The notes under the pieces: generated by a model | What the model was told of the DNA's origin: nothing | What the model saw: the letters and a program-made list of their open reading frames with translations, nothing else | Databases searched by the model: none | Position numbers and translations under genes: made by a program | Shown here: positions 11,299 to 24,559 of the stretch, one piece after another | Position numbering within the stretch: the first letter of the stretch is position 1 | Layout: every line of letters begins with the position of its first letter | Origin: Sipunculus nudus | Taxonomy: Eukaryota; Annelida; Sipuncula; Golfingiida; Sipunculidae | Length of the DNA: 64,000 nucleotides | Reading direction: 5' to 3' | Assembly (NCBI GenBank): GCA_026874595.1 | Contig: CM049321.1 | Location: 49,829,297-49,893,296 of the forward strand

Positions 11299-12742
11299 TG
11301 ATCCAATGAGAAACGATCACCTGTACAAGTATCTGTATTTTTCTGTGGTCTTAACTGTGATAACGCACTTTCCATTGTATGCGGAAACCTGCGATCCTGC
11401 GGAAGTCCTCCATAAAGATTCCGTACCATTTAATTACTGAAGACCAGTCTGTAAATGGAGACCATTGATTAACTTGTTGGTATGAATTTATTTTGCCTCA
11501 ATTGGGCAAAGCTAGTTTCCTCAACATCTGACACGTGGCCACCCTATTAAGTTTTCAATTAATGGTCCACGGGGTGTAGACTAGCTTTCCGTACACAGAC
11601 GCCTTCGTTTAGAGAGAGGGCCGTCAACAACACGAAACCTTTAATAGCGGAAGTCCTTTCTTAATACCCACCCATGACATAATACGTTTCTAATAAAGAA
11701 AGCAATAAAGGCGAAATCCTGTAAGACTAACAGTCTGATGGTGACCAATTGGAAAACTTTCAAACACAATTTAACAATACTTCATGTCCGCAAAAAAAAA
11801 TCCTTTTACAACTCCGCTTGGAGATAATTATTTTCAGAGGCGTATCGAGGAGATTTCACACATTTGAACTAATATCAATATTGATATATTTACCCACTGT
11901 TCAACGGAAATTTTGATAAGTTGCTTCTTGCTCAGCACAGTTTTAAGAGTAAAAAGAGAAAGGTGTGACACAAAAATATTAGATAAATGTTAGGTACAGC
12001 TTAATATAATTAAATACGATCATTGTCTTTTCGTCACAAAATAAACCCATTATCCAAATGGTTGGCACGTCGAATTCCGAAAGACTTCTGGACTCACGGC
12101 TATCTTCCGTGATTTACGAACGCTACACGAGACTGTTGGATCGTAAAATTAAATACCTTGTTGTTGATGGTCCTGTTTAATGTTTCTTTCTAAGTGAGGG
12201 TTTACTTTGTTTATGTGAACAAGATGGGATTGGACGTGATTATTTAACGCCGATGAAAGGCCCGAAACGTGTCCGTCGGGGCTAATTATTTCTTGTGTTA
12301 GGCTCGGCCAGAGCTAGGCTTGATTGCTCAGCACTTGCCGATTACAAGCGCATCGTGTGATTATTATCGCAGGCCACAAATGTGAAATGTGTAAATGTCG
12401 ATTAACAACGAATAGCTGTAGCGGCACATGATTAAGTGAAACGATGTTGGACAAAGGTTTACATGAAACTTCCAGTTATAGGAACGAATGAACTAAAATA
12501 CCTTCATAAATTCTATTTGTTCTGAAAATTTTCAGAGGCAAGGCAAGTAATCGATAACATCATTCATCCTTCGCGTTTAAAAGGGGGTGCCCCTTTGTGT
12601 CCCCTTTGCATTCACCCGTGATTATTGATTTTATATTGACTTGTTTCGTTTTTTGCATACTTTATAATTTTCATAGTCCGGCGTTTAGTAATTTGCTTAA
12701 ATATATGTTGTTACGGTCTTGAATATTGGGACTGACTGCCTC
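11299..12742. other. Intronic, no feature recognised
   Basis: No supported exon or complete element. Short open frames lack domains. Confidence 0.35.
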
Positions 12743-12756
12743 AACACACACCCACA

Positions 12757-12812
<56 letters not shown>

Positions 12813-12850
12813 CCGTGTCATAAAGCTGTCCAATAACACGGTATATATGA
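12743..12850. repeat. (CA)n(TA)n compound microsatellite with hairpin
   Basis: A CA tract runs into a TA tract (12743-12812). It is followed by the inverted pair atataccgtgt (12808-12818) and acacggtatatat (12836-12848), which could form an 11 bp stem. Confidence 0.85.
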
Positions 12851-13424
12851 CAATATGGTAAAACCAATTATTCACTGACTGTAGGTTTCATATTGAACAG
12901 CTAAATTCATTGCTCGAAAATTCCTAATAAAACTAGAGCAAGGGACACTATTCAACATTAATTCGACCAATTCGCTACTTCAATTAAATTCGATACCATC
13001 TCATTGCTCACCCAACCGACTCTGAACTCAAACTTATATTCAGACGGTATCTGCTATAACCAAAATTTAAAACAGAACTTCCACGTTACTTGCTCACCAC
13101 TTAAAATGGTGTTGAGACCTCACTAAAAAATCTAATATACCTGGTATTTCTTTGGGCTCGGTATTTCTTGAATTCTTTATTTTAACTGTTTCCTCGAAAT
13201 TACAAAGGATTTCATTTGTGATCCCTCGAAGACTGAATGCGTTCAGAAGTCATGATTTGCACCAATGTCAGGTTTATATTACACAAGTTTAATTTTTGCG
13301 ATTGCGAATAAATATGAATTCGATCCGTGAAAATGGCAGCGATGAATCCCTGGAACAATCCATTATTTATGCACATAGCAGCTATATTATATTTTTACAA
13401 TAAATCCGAAATACCCAGTCAGTT

Positions 13425-13760
13425 GCGTCAATTTGTCTTCAAAGGCGGGGGAAAGGAGTGCGGGGGGGGATCGAGGTAGGAGGGTAATCAAATACAACTT
13501 TTATTTTGAATAAGTGAGGTTTTATGTTTTCGGTACAGGTTACTTCAAAACTAGGTGTGGAATTTAACATTTCAGACTAAACTTAGAAATGGGTCCAGAG
13601 TGTATTTCATTTCAGATATAGGAATATAATTTTCTGAATACCAGGAGATGATAACATTGGTCACCCCCTTGCTAAAATGTTGGGCGATATATACCAGATT
13701 GACAGTCTGACAATAACCTCACCGATTCACTCCAATGTCTTAATACTAAATCATTTCTTA
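13425..13760 (+). mobile_element. MITE-like family D, copy 3
   Basis: It begins near cagttgcgtcaatttgtctt. A G-rich run, then gggagggtaatcaaat-type sequence, then ggttttatgttttcggtaca, then ctgaatacc and ataacattggtcacccc follow in the same order as the other D copies. No coding frame is visible. Confidence 0.55.
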
Positions 13761-13989
13761 ATACCGGATTATCTCTTCCCAATGTTCAGAAAATCTGAAT
13801 TCCAAAATGCATAAACCCCTTTTACACAAGAAAAAAACTGTTTCAAAACGTGTTCTTCAAAGCGGATTTGTCAAATCAGTTTCAACCTTTAGCACCATTG
13901 CAAGAGGTACACATTTCACAGGTATAAAAATGTAACAATATGCTAACACAAGCATTCGAAATTTAGCTGTGACCTAGTAGAAGGTTAAA

Positions 13990-14175
13990 AAACAGGTCTT
14001 AACCGTTTTGTATGCGAAATGAGCGTTCACACGGCACATAAGCGAAGGGTTTATTCCAATTGCATTGGACCCAGTTTTAAGCATTTTCGGGGCTGAATTC
14101 CAACCATTTCGGCCAACAGATTTATAAACGCATTGATTTACATTGTGAACGTTCCAGCTGGTTTAAAACCGGTTT
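13990..14175. mobile_element. Short inverted-repeat element
   Basis: The left end aacaggtcttaacc...gagcgttcacac is imperfectly complementary to the right end gtgaacgttcc...ggtttaaaaccggttt. The paired ends and compact size fit a small non-autonomous DNA transposon. No target duplication could be fixed. Confidence 0.4.
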
Positions 14176-14491
14176 GTATTTGCCATGCAAAAGGGGTATT
14201 AATGCTATATCAGTGTAATCATATGGTTTCCTATATTCTCATTTAAAAAAAACAAGGCACTCAAATGCTACAGACTATTCATTGAGCCTGTCCCCGCAAG
14301 AAGGTGAGGCTTCTAGGTTTGCAAAATTCATGTTAGGGGAAAAATGTTGTGAGTGAACGTCTTTAGGTGCACAACCTTCGATTTTTCCCATTTTTTTTTT
14401 TTTTCTTACATTTTCTATTTTTGCCAGATGGATAATTTGTCAAAAGCGAAAATTAAGGGATCAATATTAGTCCCTGATAATAATTGAGCCA

Positions 14492-14492
<1 letters not shown>

Positions 14493-14535
<43 letters not shown>
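14493..14535. repeat. (AT)n microsatellite
   Basis: About 20 AT dinucleotides, uninterrupted. Confidence 0.95.
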
Positions 14536-14537
<2 letters not shown>

Positions 14538-15634
14538 TAACCTTGACCTTATCAAGGTCGTACACTCCAACCCCGATTCCTAATTATCGCTGAGTTGCGG
14601 GGCAGGCGACATAAAATCCGGTGATTGCTTGCCGATTGCTTTCAGTAGTATATTTTGTTGTCGATAACATCGGCAATCGTTGAATATATCTTTCATACCA
14701 TACAGAAAGCTTGTTTCCTGTATGGTATACTACACACACGCAAGCACACCCCCGGTACATCCCTCAAAAGCAGTCTTGCCCCATCCCTATTTCGTTCACC
14801 CTCTCTAAGTAAGCATCTTTTTATAACAGCATGCTATAATTGACGAGAAACAGACCATATGGATGCCTGTAAAATAACCAAGACTCGCAGCGGCCGATCG
14901 AGGATTTTGGAAATTGGGAGGTCTTACCAAGAACAAAATTATTAAAAACTCCTCTGATAGAGAAGGGATTCCAGACAGGAAAATTGGTTTGAAACCGCTA
15001 TGAAAGGTCTCAAAACGGGGCTCCGGACTGCATCCCCCTGTCCTCTCTGGATCCGCTGCTGCTAAGAGTCTACCGAATCAAGCTTGTGGTCATTATACCA
15101 ACGTGCTGTTGTACAGACCCTAATGTTTCCGTGTTAACATCGAGTGCCCCCCTTGCGTTGAAATCTTTGACTCAAAAGACAGAATCTGTTTAGAGAAACG
15201 TGCGTGCAATAATCATGGAGATCCTCATGGGAGTCGTATGTATATATCTGGCTTGCAGTAAAATGTCTGTTGGGGTCAATTAGTGGTAGACACTTGATTC
15301 CCGAGTGCGATTTTACTAGAGCGCATTCCTGCTATAAGCCTTTGGATGATGGTGGGAAAATCTTATAGACGTATCTAGCAATAATTGTAACCGCTGAATA
15401 CCTAAGAATGAATATTTGTATATGTGTCTCTATGTTTACTATGTATAATAGCTCATACGAATTGTTGATATGTAGATATATAGATTAGTACAAGTGTACC
15501 GCCATCATTATTATTGGCTCAGACCAGAATCTATAACATCTTTATTATGACACATACCATTCAATAGTAGTTAAAACGTATATCTTTTTTCATTTAACCT
15601 GCATTGGAAGAGAACCCTAAAGGAATGATATCAT
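14536..15634. other. Intronic, no feature recognised
   Basis: No exon or element was recognised. A 62-codon open frame at 14655-14843 is unsupported. Confidence 0.35.
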
Positions 15635-15900
15635 GGCTGTGACGGCGACAGTGACGTGAATTAATCTTCAAGGGTGGGGAGGATGGGGGGGGGGGGTGAC
15701 TTGAAGACACACACATTTTATAAATATATATACTGAATCTTTTTTTTTTAATCAGGTATTATGTTTCCACAATAAGTTAATTTCAAACTGAGGTTATGAA
15801 TAGTGTTTCATGATAACTCATAAACGGAACCAAAGTCTAAAATTATAATTATCAATAAACTGAATATTGGGGGGGGGGGGGGGTGATTACGTGTATTTAA
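15635..15900 (+). mobile_element. MITE-like family D, copy 4
   Basis: It shows agtgacgtgaattaatcttc, a G run, aggtattatgtttcca, ttcaaactgaggtt, gtgtttcatgataac, then ggaaccaaagtctaaaatta and ctgaatattgg with a second G run. The order matches copies 1-3. The right edge may extend to about 16.38 kb (gcgttggtcacc). Confidence 0.6.
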
Positions 15901-17568
15901 AATGTTTTTAAATCGGCCGACACTGAAATCGCTGTCGATTTCATATAATGTGATATCAGACTATCTAATTCAATATATCTCTATATTTAATTCAAATATA
16001 ACTCTCCTCTTATTATCTGTAGTTTGTAGTGTTGATGTTAGTTTCGATCACTCCGACAGACTCATATATATATCCTACTTTACCAAAGGAATACGTGACC
16101 TATAACATCTGGGATTAATTGTTTAGGCGAAATTGCAGACCCCATCAGCCGGGTTTTTTTTCAGACCACAACGAAATCTTTCACTAATATAAGGATTAGC
16201 GTAACCAGCATAACGTTTTGAAAATCACATTATCAGTGGTGTATGCATAGTCATATAAATATTCATGTGTATTCTTCTCTTCTCCAGTAAGCTATTCTAT
16301 ACCTCAACCCCTATCCACGATTGATTAGCGTTGGTCACCTCGAATGTGTTTACTGAAGAAGCAATAACAAACAGGCACTAAAAAACTGTACGTTTTCGAA
16401 ATACGGTATTGAAACATTAGCAGCATTAACATTTAATGATGTGCTGTATGGTAGTTTTTTTTCTTGCAATAATTATTAAGAGATCTATCTTATTAGTTTC
16501 ACGATACAGTATTTTCCTTCCCCTATTTTCTATGTTGTTAATTTGGCATCTTGACATGGAAATATTAACACTGTGATCTTTTCACATTAAATCGTTTCCA
16601 GAACTTTGCCAAGGTAATGTTTTATTGTAATTGTGTAAAAAGCGCTTTTGTTCATACTTCTCAGCAACAGTTATTTTAGTCAGTACACCGTATGAGTGAA
16701 CTAACATATGACACTATAAAAATAGATGGCTTTTTAACAATAAATTAAAATACTAATTTGTTCTTACTTGAAAGGCCAAGAGAAAATGTTTCTTGTCATT
16801 CCGTTGCAAAGAATTCTTTGATATTGCTTAATGATTAATAACGGTTAAAGCTACTAGGGATACAATGTCCTGCTACTCTGTGAAGGTGTTTAAATAAATA
16901 AAAACCGACTACATTTATGAAGTGTAATTGGCAATTCTGCAAATTGCTGCGTGTGACAGTTTTTTTACCGGGATATCTTTTCGCGTCGGTCTTTGACCTG
17001 TCAGTCTAGTATGTGATATACTACAGCTTTCGTTCTCTTCCAAGACACAGGCTCTGTTTGCCGTATCCGGGCTGATTTCTACCACATGAGACCATGGTTT
17101 TTGTCGATAATAGGGACTTCCGCAGTTCGGATAACTTTATTCTCTTCACACACAAATCAAGTTAAGATCTTATTAAAACTAATCATTAGATCGTTAATAA
17201 AGCCATAGATGTCAGCGAACTCAGCAGAAATGTTTGCAAGTAAAAAAACAGGATGTTGTTGGAGACCTAAATGCCCCAGGAGTCACATTTGCTGTCATGT
17301 ATACACTGCTGTATGGGTTCAAAAACCTTATCAGAGCATAATAACAGGCCAATTCAAGAAACCGGAGGTGCGAGTTCCTTTTTCAGCCGCCGTAACCTTT
17401 TGTGACATATTTCAGACCAGTTGTTGCTGCCTGGAACCCCCCCCCCCCCCCGCTATTCCAGGCTGTTGGGTCTTTTTAAGGCTTCGTCAATTGTCCTCCT
17501 TGGTTGACCCCTCTCCCCAGGAACTGCCCCTGTGTAATAGCTGTATGTCAAAATACGATTGTAAGTAG
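15901..17568. other. Intronic, no feature recognised
   Basis: No domain-bearing frame. The 119-codon open frame at 17209-17568 contains a proline run from a C14 tract (17441-17454) and resembles no family I know. Confidence 0.4.
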
Positions 17569-17990
17569 GCTTCTATGGCTCAGGGGTGGAGCACAGGACT
17601 CAAAGCCGGGAGGCCGTGAGTTCGAATCTCAGCCGAAGCGGTAAAATTTTTTTACGATCGGCCCCCACGATCGTTGAGCACGATTTTGGCTCCAATAACA
17701 TAAACCTTTCGGGGGTTCTTCGGTGGTATGACCCATTTATGGATTGCATTACAGATCTAGGACACGCAGAAATAACAGTTACCGGCCCTGGATAACCTAG
17801 GTTATAAAATCAGGTGAAGTAGTCACCGGGCCTGGATAACACCAGGATATAGAATCAGAGGAAGCGTGTGATACCCCGCCAAGTACGCCGAAACTCGAAT
17901 CGAATTCTGCAGATGTATATACATGTACACGTATTTAAGCTAGCATTAAATAAATGCAGTCGATTACCTCAATAAAAAATATTTATAAAG
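17569..17990 (+). mobile_element. tRNA-derived SINE (family S), copy 1
   Basis: The head (17569-17640) is tRNA-like: gcttctatggctcagggg with an A-box, then gagttcgaatctc as a B-box, and a GCTTC/GAAGC acceptor-type pairing. The body contains cggcccccac, ttcgggggttcttcggtgg, tagtcaccgggcctggataa and a 3' part ctagcattaaataaatgcag. Copies at 55897, 59851 and 38434 (minus) share this layout. The anticodon arm pairs poorly, so it is a SINE and not a working tRNA gene. Confidence 0.8.
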
Positions 17991-19650
17991 AAAATGGGAT
18001 TGTATTATTTAAATAAAAAAATAATGGTAAATTCAGTTACCTGCAAAATTGAATGGACTGTTTTTTCATTGTCATCTTAACCCTTCCGTAAAATTTCAAC
18101 ACTTGTATCATTTTGAAGATTATTATGCCCGCAATGACATAGGCGATAATGTACATATTATTTTGAGTGAATTTGCGTTTTTACTGACTTGCACAGAGGT
18201 ATAAGACCGAGCACAGCCGAACTGCCTTCGGCAATGACCGGAACACATGCATCGTGGTCTTTCAACCTCAAACACTTATATTGTTCATATTAATTAAGCT
18301 TGGTTTCAGTGAGGGATTTGAGCCTGTGGGGCCTTTCATTAGGCTCTCACCCACGTGCGTGGTCAGTTAAAGAAAAAAACATGTTTCTCGCTTTATGAAA
18401 TGGAGAGTTCAACCCAGGAGGAATAATGACAAAACCTAATTCAAGGACCCAATTTCACGAACAGGCGTGGGGTGGGTGGAGTGGTGTCTGGCGTTTCAGG
18501 CCTCAAAATTGTCTCATATGATGAAAAAGCTTGTGGCGGTTGAAAATGAATACGGACCCTCTGCATGGAGTCACGTTGGGTCCGCTTCTGCTACTTACGA
18601 GGTATGCATATTTCTTTTTCTTTCTCCAGGAACAGTTTCCTTGCAACGTACATTTAATAAATCTTTGATGTGTTCCCCACATCAACCTAATCTTTATACG
18701 TCCAACGATAGAATCCAGTCAAATATCATCGAAAACCTGAATTCCCCCGTGTCTCATTCCGCTTCGCAATATAAACACCATCACTTACCAGGTCTTCAAG
18801 GTAAACAAAAGCGGGGTATAAATTTCTTGCCATGAGGACAGCCCACAAAATAAATGTTAAAAATATTAGAGCGACTGCAGGATCACTTACGCACTGTCTC
18901 CACCAGGTTATGAGTTTATACGGACGGACGGTATTATGTCTAGGATTCATGTAATTTAAAAGTAAGTGGCAAAATTAAGATACAAGCAGCTGGACATAGA
19001 AACGTTTTCTGTTCACAGAAGTGTTGTGCCTCAGAGAGGTGCGTGAGTTATTCTGCAGTCGTGCCAAATGTTTATACGTATGTTATGGAGACAGTTTCCC
19101 ACTGAAAACCTGTATTTACTGTTAATTTTTAGAATAAAAAAAATGAGCCAACATTTCACTTCTCAGTTAATAAATCTCCCCAACCCCAGTAATAAGCCAG
19201 GTCTACCAGCTAGTATTATATATAAACATATATCCCATAACAAACGCGCATCCCTTTGCTGAACAATCGATAGAAATGTGTCATGATATATATTTAGTGA
19301 AAATAAGATTATTCTTCCTTTAAACTAATAAATTGCTGTTGAATATTCAGCTTAATACTACATAAAGTTTTTACATAGAGAATAACAGGGCGACGATACT
19401 TACGATCTTTCAACAGAAACCAGATCCCGAACAGCGATTTCTGTAATATTCTCATATTCACACTGTCAAAGCTATATGATAATAAGTGTTATGACATTGA
19501 GAATCATTTGTGTTTAAAACTCCCAATCAATTAATGTTATTTAAATCGCAAGATACCTGCGCCCGTTTCGCAGCTGTACAATTACTCCCAAGATACATAG
19601 GACGTTTTGTGTTTAGGCTCTTTCCCTTTATAATTATTCCACTGTTGTCT
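17991..19650. other. Intronic, no feature recognised
   Basis: Nothing supported. Open frames at 18467-18835 and elsewhere lack domains or splice logic. Confidence 0.35.
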
Positions 19651-19654
19651 ACTT

Positions 19655-20180
19655 TTTTACGGAACTTATAACAACAGATCACGTAATCGTGATCATTACA
19701 AATCTTGTTTACGAAGATAAAAAAATCAGATTCTGTAACACTAGGCAGCGTGAAATGTCTAGGGGAATGAATAAAGAAGTCAGTAGTTTTTGTTAACAAA
19801 TAATTATAATTTATTCTTAGAACAATCCTAACATTACAATTCACTTAATCAATACAATTACACAGAATAACAATGAAATGTACAGTACCAGAGTGTCCGG
19901 ATCCTAGGCTTTGGTTTCTTGATACCACCACTGTCACAGCTCAACTAAAATCCTTTAACACCAATAATCCAGGTAAATAGTAATAATCCAAAGACAAACT
20001 GGAGACAGTCCGTAATAAATCTGTATTAAGTCCGTTAAATATCTGACACCATTGCAGTTATCGGTAAGGTTCCAAAACGGACGAGATAGTTACACTTTAA
20101 TTGCTCGCTGGTATTTTCCTTTCTGCCGGCTCTAAACACAGCCTCTAATTTATAGCTTTTCACCCCTATATTCTAGAAAT
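19655..20180 (-). repeat. LTR-like repeat I, left (inverted) arm
   Basis: Its reverse complement aligns with 22670-23262. The strongest shared block is the one around tagacatttcacgctgccta and tgacttctttattcattcc. Further shared pieces are a terminal ttacggaac-type end, gtgtaattgtattgattaag, gtggtatc and aggctgtgtt(t)agagcc. A cccgtaaca motif near 20385-20394 may be the other end. TGTTACGG...CCGTAACA ends would suit a Gypsy-type LTR, but no retroviral-type genes are visible. Confidence 0.6.
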
Positions 20181-20506
20181 GGAAAATTCTATAGAACAAT
20201 ACTCACGCATATGAACAGACCAGAAATATGTAGAACAAAGAACGCTGTGTCTCTACGCTTCAGATCCCACTCGCGGGCCAGCCCCTAACAAGCAAGGTTT
20301 CCATAGCAAAGAAACATGCCTGCGCTACACGAATCAGAATGGCAACAGACACATGTAACAATCCTGCGCACAACAAAACAGACACCCGTAACAACCTCCG
20401 TTCTCAAATAACTGAACTTAGTTAAAATTAATTTATCAAATGACTGGGTGGGCTGTTTATCGACTAGGACTCATTAGAGAACTGTTTATTCCTAATCGAC
20501 TACCTT

Positions 20507-20793
20507 GGTTGCCTCCGCCATTAGGATATGCTTTCATCCCCGTTCGTGTATGTGTTTGTGTGGGTGTGTGTTTGTTCACAACTTAACTCCTGAACGGTAT
20601 ATAGTGCAATTTTATAGGCATTTTGGTTAGCGGACAATAAAGATTCGATCAGGTTTTGCTGTAGATCAAGTAGTGTTCACATTTAGACTTATACTTATGC
20701 ACGAATGAACCGAACATTTGGGGCGAATAAGTGAACGCAAACACGGTTTTGGGAGCAACCCCCATTAGAGAGCACCACATGGCGGAGGCTTAC
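20507..20793. mobile_element. MITE-like element with GCCTCCGCCAT ends
   Basis: The left end gcctccgccat (20511) and right end atggcggaggc (20779-20789) are inverted. Inside is tttcatccccgttcgtgta. Fragments of the same family occur at 47500-47565 (plus) and 55240-55312 (minus), the latter with aacggggatgaa...ggcggaggc. Confidence 0.65.
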
Positions 20794-22660
20794 ATTCGTT
20801 AGAATGCAGACTTCTCGTTAGATATATATTATACACAAATTAATAAATAAACAACTTAACTGTGAATTATCACACGGCTGAGTTTATGTTCAGATACACC
20901 AAGCAGCGGCGTCATCTGGAAAGGAAGACAGGTTTTCGTATCTGTCGGTGTGTTTGTTGGTTTGTTGGTGAAGCAACAACTTTATCGTTAACAGGAGTAA
21001 CAGAACGAAAAGGTTCCATTTTTTAGGAGTGGGGCATGGACCTTTTGGAGCGGTTCCGGAGAGAGTGGGATCCAGTAGATTGTTTTGCACTGTCGGAGGT
21101 GTGCGCTATGAAGAATACCGTAATAGAAGGTAACATATCATCTAACTGATGTTAAAAATTATAACAATAATGTGCACATGGCATACTTCTATAAAGGTCC
21201 TGTGCTTATTTTAATTTTTCGCTGATATCTCATGAGTTTATAGGGACATAATCAGGAGCAATATTATGCCTATTTTTCACACTATCGGTTCAATTTTGCT
21301 TTGTACAAAAGTTTCCTAGCATAACCATCCCGGCACACAGTCTTAGTACCTCGCAAACGGCTGTTTAACACCGTTTAATGACTCTGCTTGTTTAAAAACA
21401 CAGTCCACGTGTCTGTTTACCATAACAAGACAGCCTGACCGGAGGCCCGATTGTGAGTCGGAACATGTAATACATTTCTGGGGTCAAGTCTGGCATTATA
21501 TGGTTGGCAGGTATTTGGCTCAGCGTTGCACAGTATCCAAAACGCTGTGTTTATGTTAACACCTGAGATCGCGCTCGGTCCACTGTTTTTAGCACTCGTT
21601 TTCAGGAATAAGGAAACAGTTTCAGAGCAATATTTTTGCGGGTACAAATTTAATTTAAAAGGAAGAAGCAATTTTTATTGTTAATTCAACATGCTTTATA
21701 GATGATCGGGCCCCTTTAATTGCTTCTTGTTGAAACGATTTCAGGTTGGGTATGAATTATATATGACATCAAACATTTAGGTTTCGTTATCTTATTTGGA
21801 GTACGTAATGTGAACAAGGTTTCTGCGAGCAAACACTGAAAACCTTGGATTCGTTTGCACTAAAGCAGCATGCACAGTGACTTGCTTTTGTATAAGCTCA
21901 TTTTCAACGTTATGTTACATTTACCATTGTCAAATCTAACTAATAACAGTAAACCATTTCTGAATATCAAGTTTGTTCAATGTTTTTAATGTCAACCAGT
22001 TTCATATCATAATGGATACATTTTTCAACGTCTTTCGGTAGCTTAAATCACGTTTAAGTAACAAATGGTGTATGCCCTAATGTCACGGTTTGGTGACACA
22101 CATTTTCGTTCAGTTAGTTGGAAAAACGAATAACAATTTGTATCACATGTAAATTTAGAGGGTCCTGTTCCTACATAGGATTTTTTTTATATCCACGTAT
22201 TTTATAACGAGCGCGGTCGCTTGAAATATCCAAACAAATTCAAGTAGAACATCTGGCGGCATGGCAGATGGACCAGAGTTTTTCAAAGTTTTTTTTTTTC
22301 AACTCATGTCCTTTCAGCGTCCTCAAAAGTGCAACCAACTACTTTGTCAACATTTGCGCATGAATCGTGTTTATCATTAGCTTGTTAAAATACAGATGTC
22401 TCTTTAATTGTATGCGTATGTGCAGCGCTAGCATTGGCCGTTGCCATGACTGTATAGCTCGGCCGACACGTGGGGTCTGACGTGTAAACAACGGTCATGC
22501 TAGTCTGGGGTTTTCTCGCCTGGCCGAGCCGGGCCGGCCCACGTGTGAACCCTGATATGTAGAAACACAGTGATGTTGTTCTAGATGTTTCCTTTAACGC
22601 GTGTGTACTGTGCATCATGTTAGGTTCTTTGGATTTTTCGAGAAATGGAAAGTCCTCGGC
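20794..22660. other. Intronic segment between the inverted arms
   Basis: It lies between the two inverted LTR-like arms. No gag, protease or polymerase frame can be seen, so it does not look like the body of an element. Confidence 0.4.
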
Positions 22661-22664
22661 TTGA

Positions 22665-23262
22665 GGTGAAAGTTATAATTAAGGGGCTGTGTTTTAGAGC
22701 CAAGAGGGAGGAGAGAAATATTCCAGCGGACACAGAAGTGTGTAAGTCAGTTGTGAATCTTTTCGAATGAGTGCGGCAATTATAGATTTTCTTCTAAATT
22801 TGTGACGGATATTATATAGTCTTCAGTTTGCCTTTCAGATCACTGCCAGGATTTCACTGTGGATAAGAGTAGATAAATTTTGTGATTACATTGGACTGTT
22901 ATTCTCTGAGAAGATTTGTGTGAACTGTTCATCCAGTTTATACATTTTAAAGGACTTGTCGCTGTAACATTGGTGGTATCCAGGTACTGTGCACCTTGTT
23001 TATTATGCTGTGTGATTATTTTGATTTGCTGATATACTGTTGTTGTACTGTGTAATTGTATTGATTAAGTGTATTGTGATGTTAGGGTTGTTTTAAGAAT
23101 AAATTATAATATTTGATAACAAAAAAACACTGACTTCTTTATTCATTCCTCTAGACATTTCACGCTGCCTAGTGTTACAGAATATGATTTTTGTTTAGCT
23201 CCATAACAAAAATTAGGCTCGTCACGACCACGTGATTTGTTGATATTAGGTTCCGTAACAGT
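22665..23262 (+). repeat. LTR-like repeat I, right arm
   Basis: Inverted relative to 19655-20180, with roughly 80-85% identity by eye in the best 150 bases. The minus-strand terminus reads tgttacggaacc. The two arms face each other about 2.5 kb apart and could pair in the pre-mRNA. Confidence 0.65.
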
Positions 23263-23579
23263 TGATAAACAAGCTCATACTTCCATTACAAAGTTTTATA
23301 AGATCACGGAGTACCTTAAGTTCACTGATTAATATGTAAACCAGAAATTACATACATTATAAGGAAAAGGCAGGTGAATATAAGTGCCTTTAAAGATAAG
23401 TTCATGCCTTATTGGTGTTACGAATAGTCGGATGAGGGAAACCTAAAAGTAAAGATGTTGTTATGATGCTTTCTGTGTTTAAGGTTTTTTTTTGTGCATG
23501 GGCTTTGAATAATAGAGATTTTTGGTCTGTCGTTAGACATTAAACCGAATCTGTCTCAAAGGTTTTATCGAGATTTGAC

Positions 23580-24240
23580 CTCAGGGCCGTAACAGTATTG
23601 ACCGGGTTGGAACCCGGGACTTTCAGCTTTTTTCCTCTCTGATCTTCATCCCACGATCCATCACATCAGTTAAAAACTGACGGTGGTGTCACTCGAACTC
23701 TGTCTCGTAATTCCTCTGCGGCTATTGTTTTGACACTCTCTTTGGCACAGAATATGCTCATTTCAGTCTTAAATTGTTGGGAAGAGTTCAGGTTGGTCCT
23801 AAGAGGTTCATTTTACATATTTCATTAAATCCTGTGTTTTTTTTTTTATTTTTTGGAGGGGGGGGGGCTGATACAGCGCCGACTATCAGAAACTACGTCA
23901 CAGTCACCGTGAGTGAATTTTTACCGCCATTTGGTATTGTTGGTGTGCTCCGGTTGAGGATCGAGTTGGCGTACCTGCTGTTCCTGATGGCCACTGGGCT
24001 GGGCGGCCTTTGGTTTTGTATCAACGGCAGCTTGCTGTTTTGCGCTCAGTAAGCAACAGCTTCTACCCATCTCAGGTTTCTCAAAATAAACATTTAAACA
24101 CATTACTATCCAGGTCAACAGCGCCGCCCGGGCGCCATCTATCCCTTCTTCATTCATTCATTGTTGAGAACTATGTCAGAGCCGTAACAGTAACAGTGTC
24201 TTAAGACACACTGTTAACAGCCGTAACAGTGTGTCTTAAG
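23580..24240. repeat. Segment bounded by gccgtaacagta repeats, with a palindrome
   Basis: Copies of gccgtaacagt occur at about 23586, 24181 and 24220. Next to the second is the perfect 14 bp palindrome gtgtcttaagacac (24196-24209), half of which is repeated after the third copy. The layout hints at a decayed LTR or nested insertion, but no family was recognised. Confidence 0.3.
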
Positions 24241-24559
24241 AGGCTCACTTTCTTCATTCCCCCTAAATCTTCCAAGGGGCTATCCAGGCCGATCTATAAG
24301 AAACTGTCACTGTGCCCCTCGGGTGAACTGTCAGCGTCATTAATCGCATCTGGAATTAAGCTACAGTTCCTCAAGTGCGACATGTAATATACTAACAATT
24401 TAAATGTACTCCTATGAAAGCATAATATTGTCACGAAAGGCCATGAACTGCCATTTGCGTTTTTCTGTCCCCAAAACAACATCTACTGGTTGTTCTGATG
24501 GATCCATCTACAGAGAAAACGCTCACACGCACGCCTGAAATCAGATAGGCTGGTTATCC

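Noticed and set aside
17569-17640. Functional tRNA gene
   Set aside because: Acceptor and anticodon arms pair incompletely, and the sequence continues into a SINE body shared with other copies.
23774-24157. Overlapping 92- and 78-codon frames on opposite strands
   Set aside because: The plus-strand frame includes a translated poly-G run. Neither resembles a family I know.
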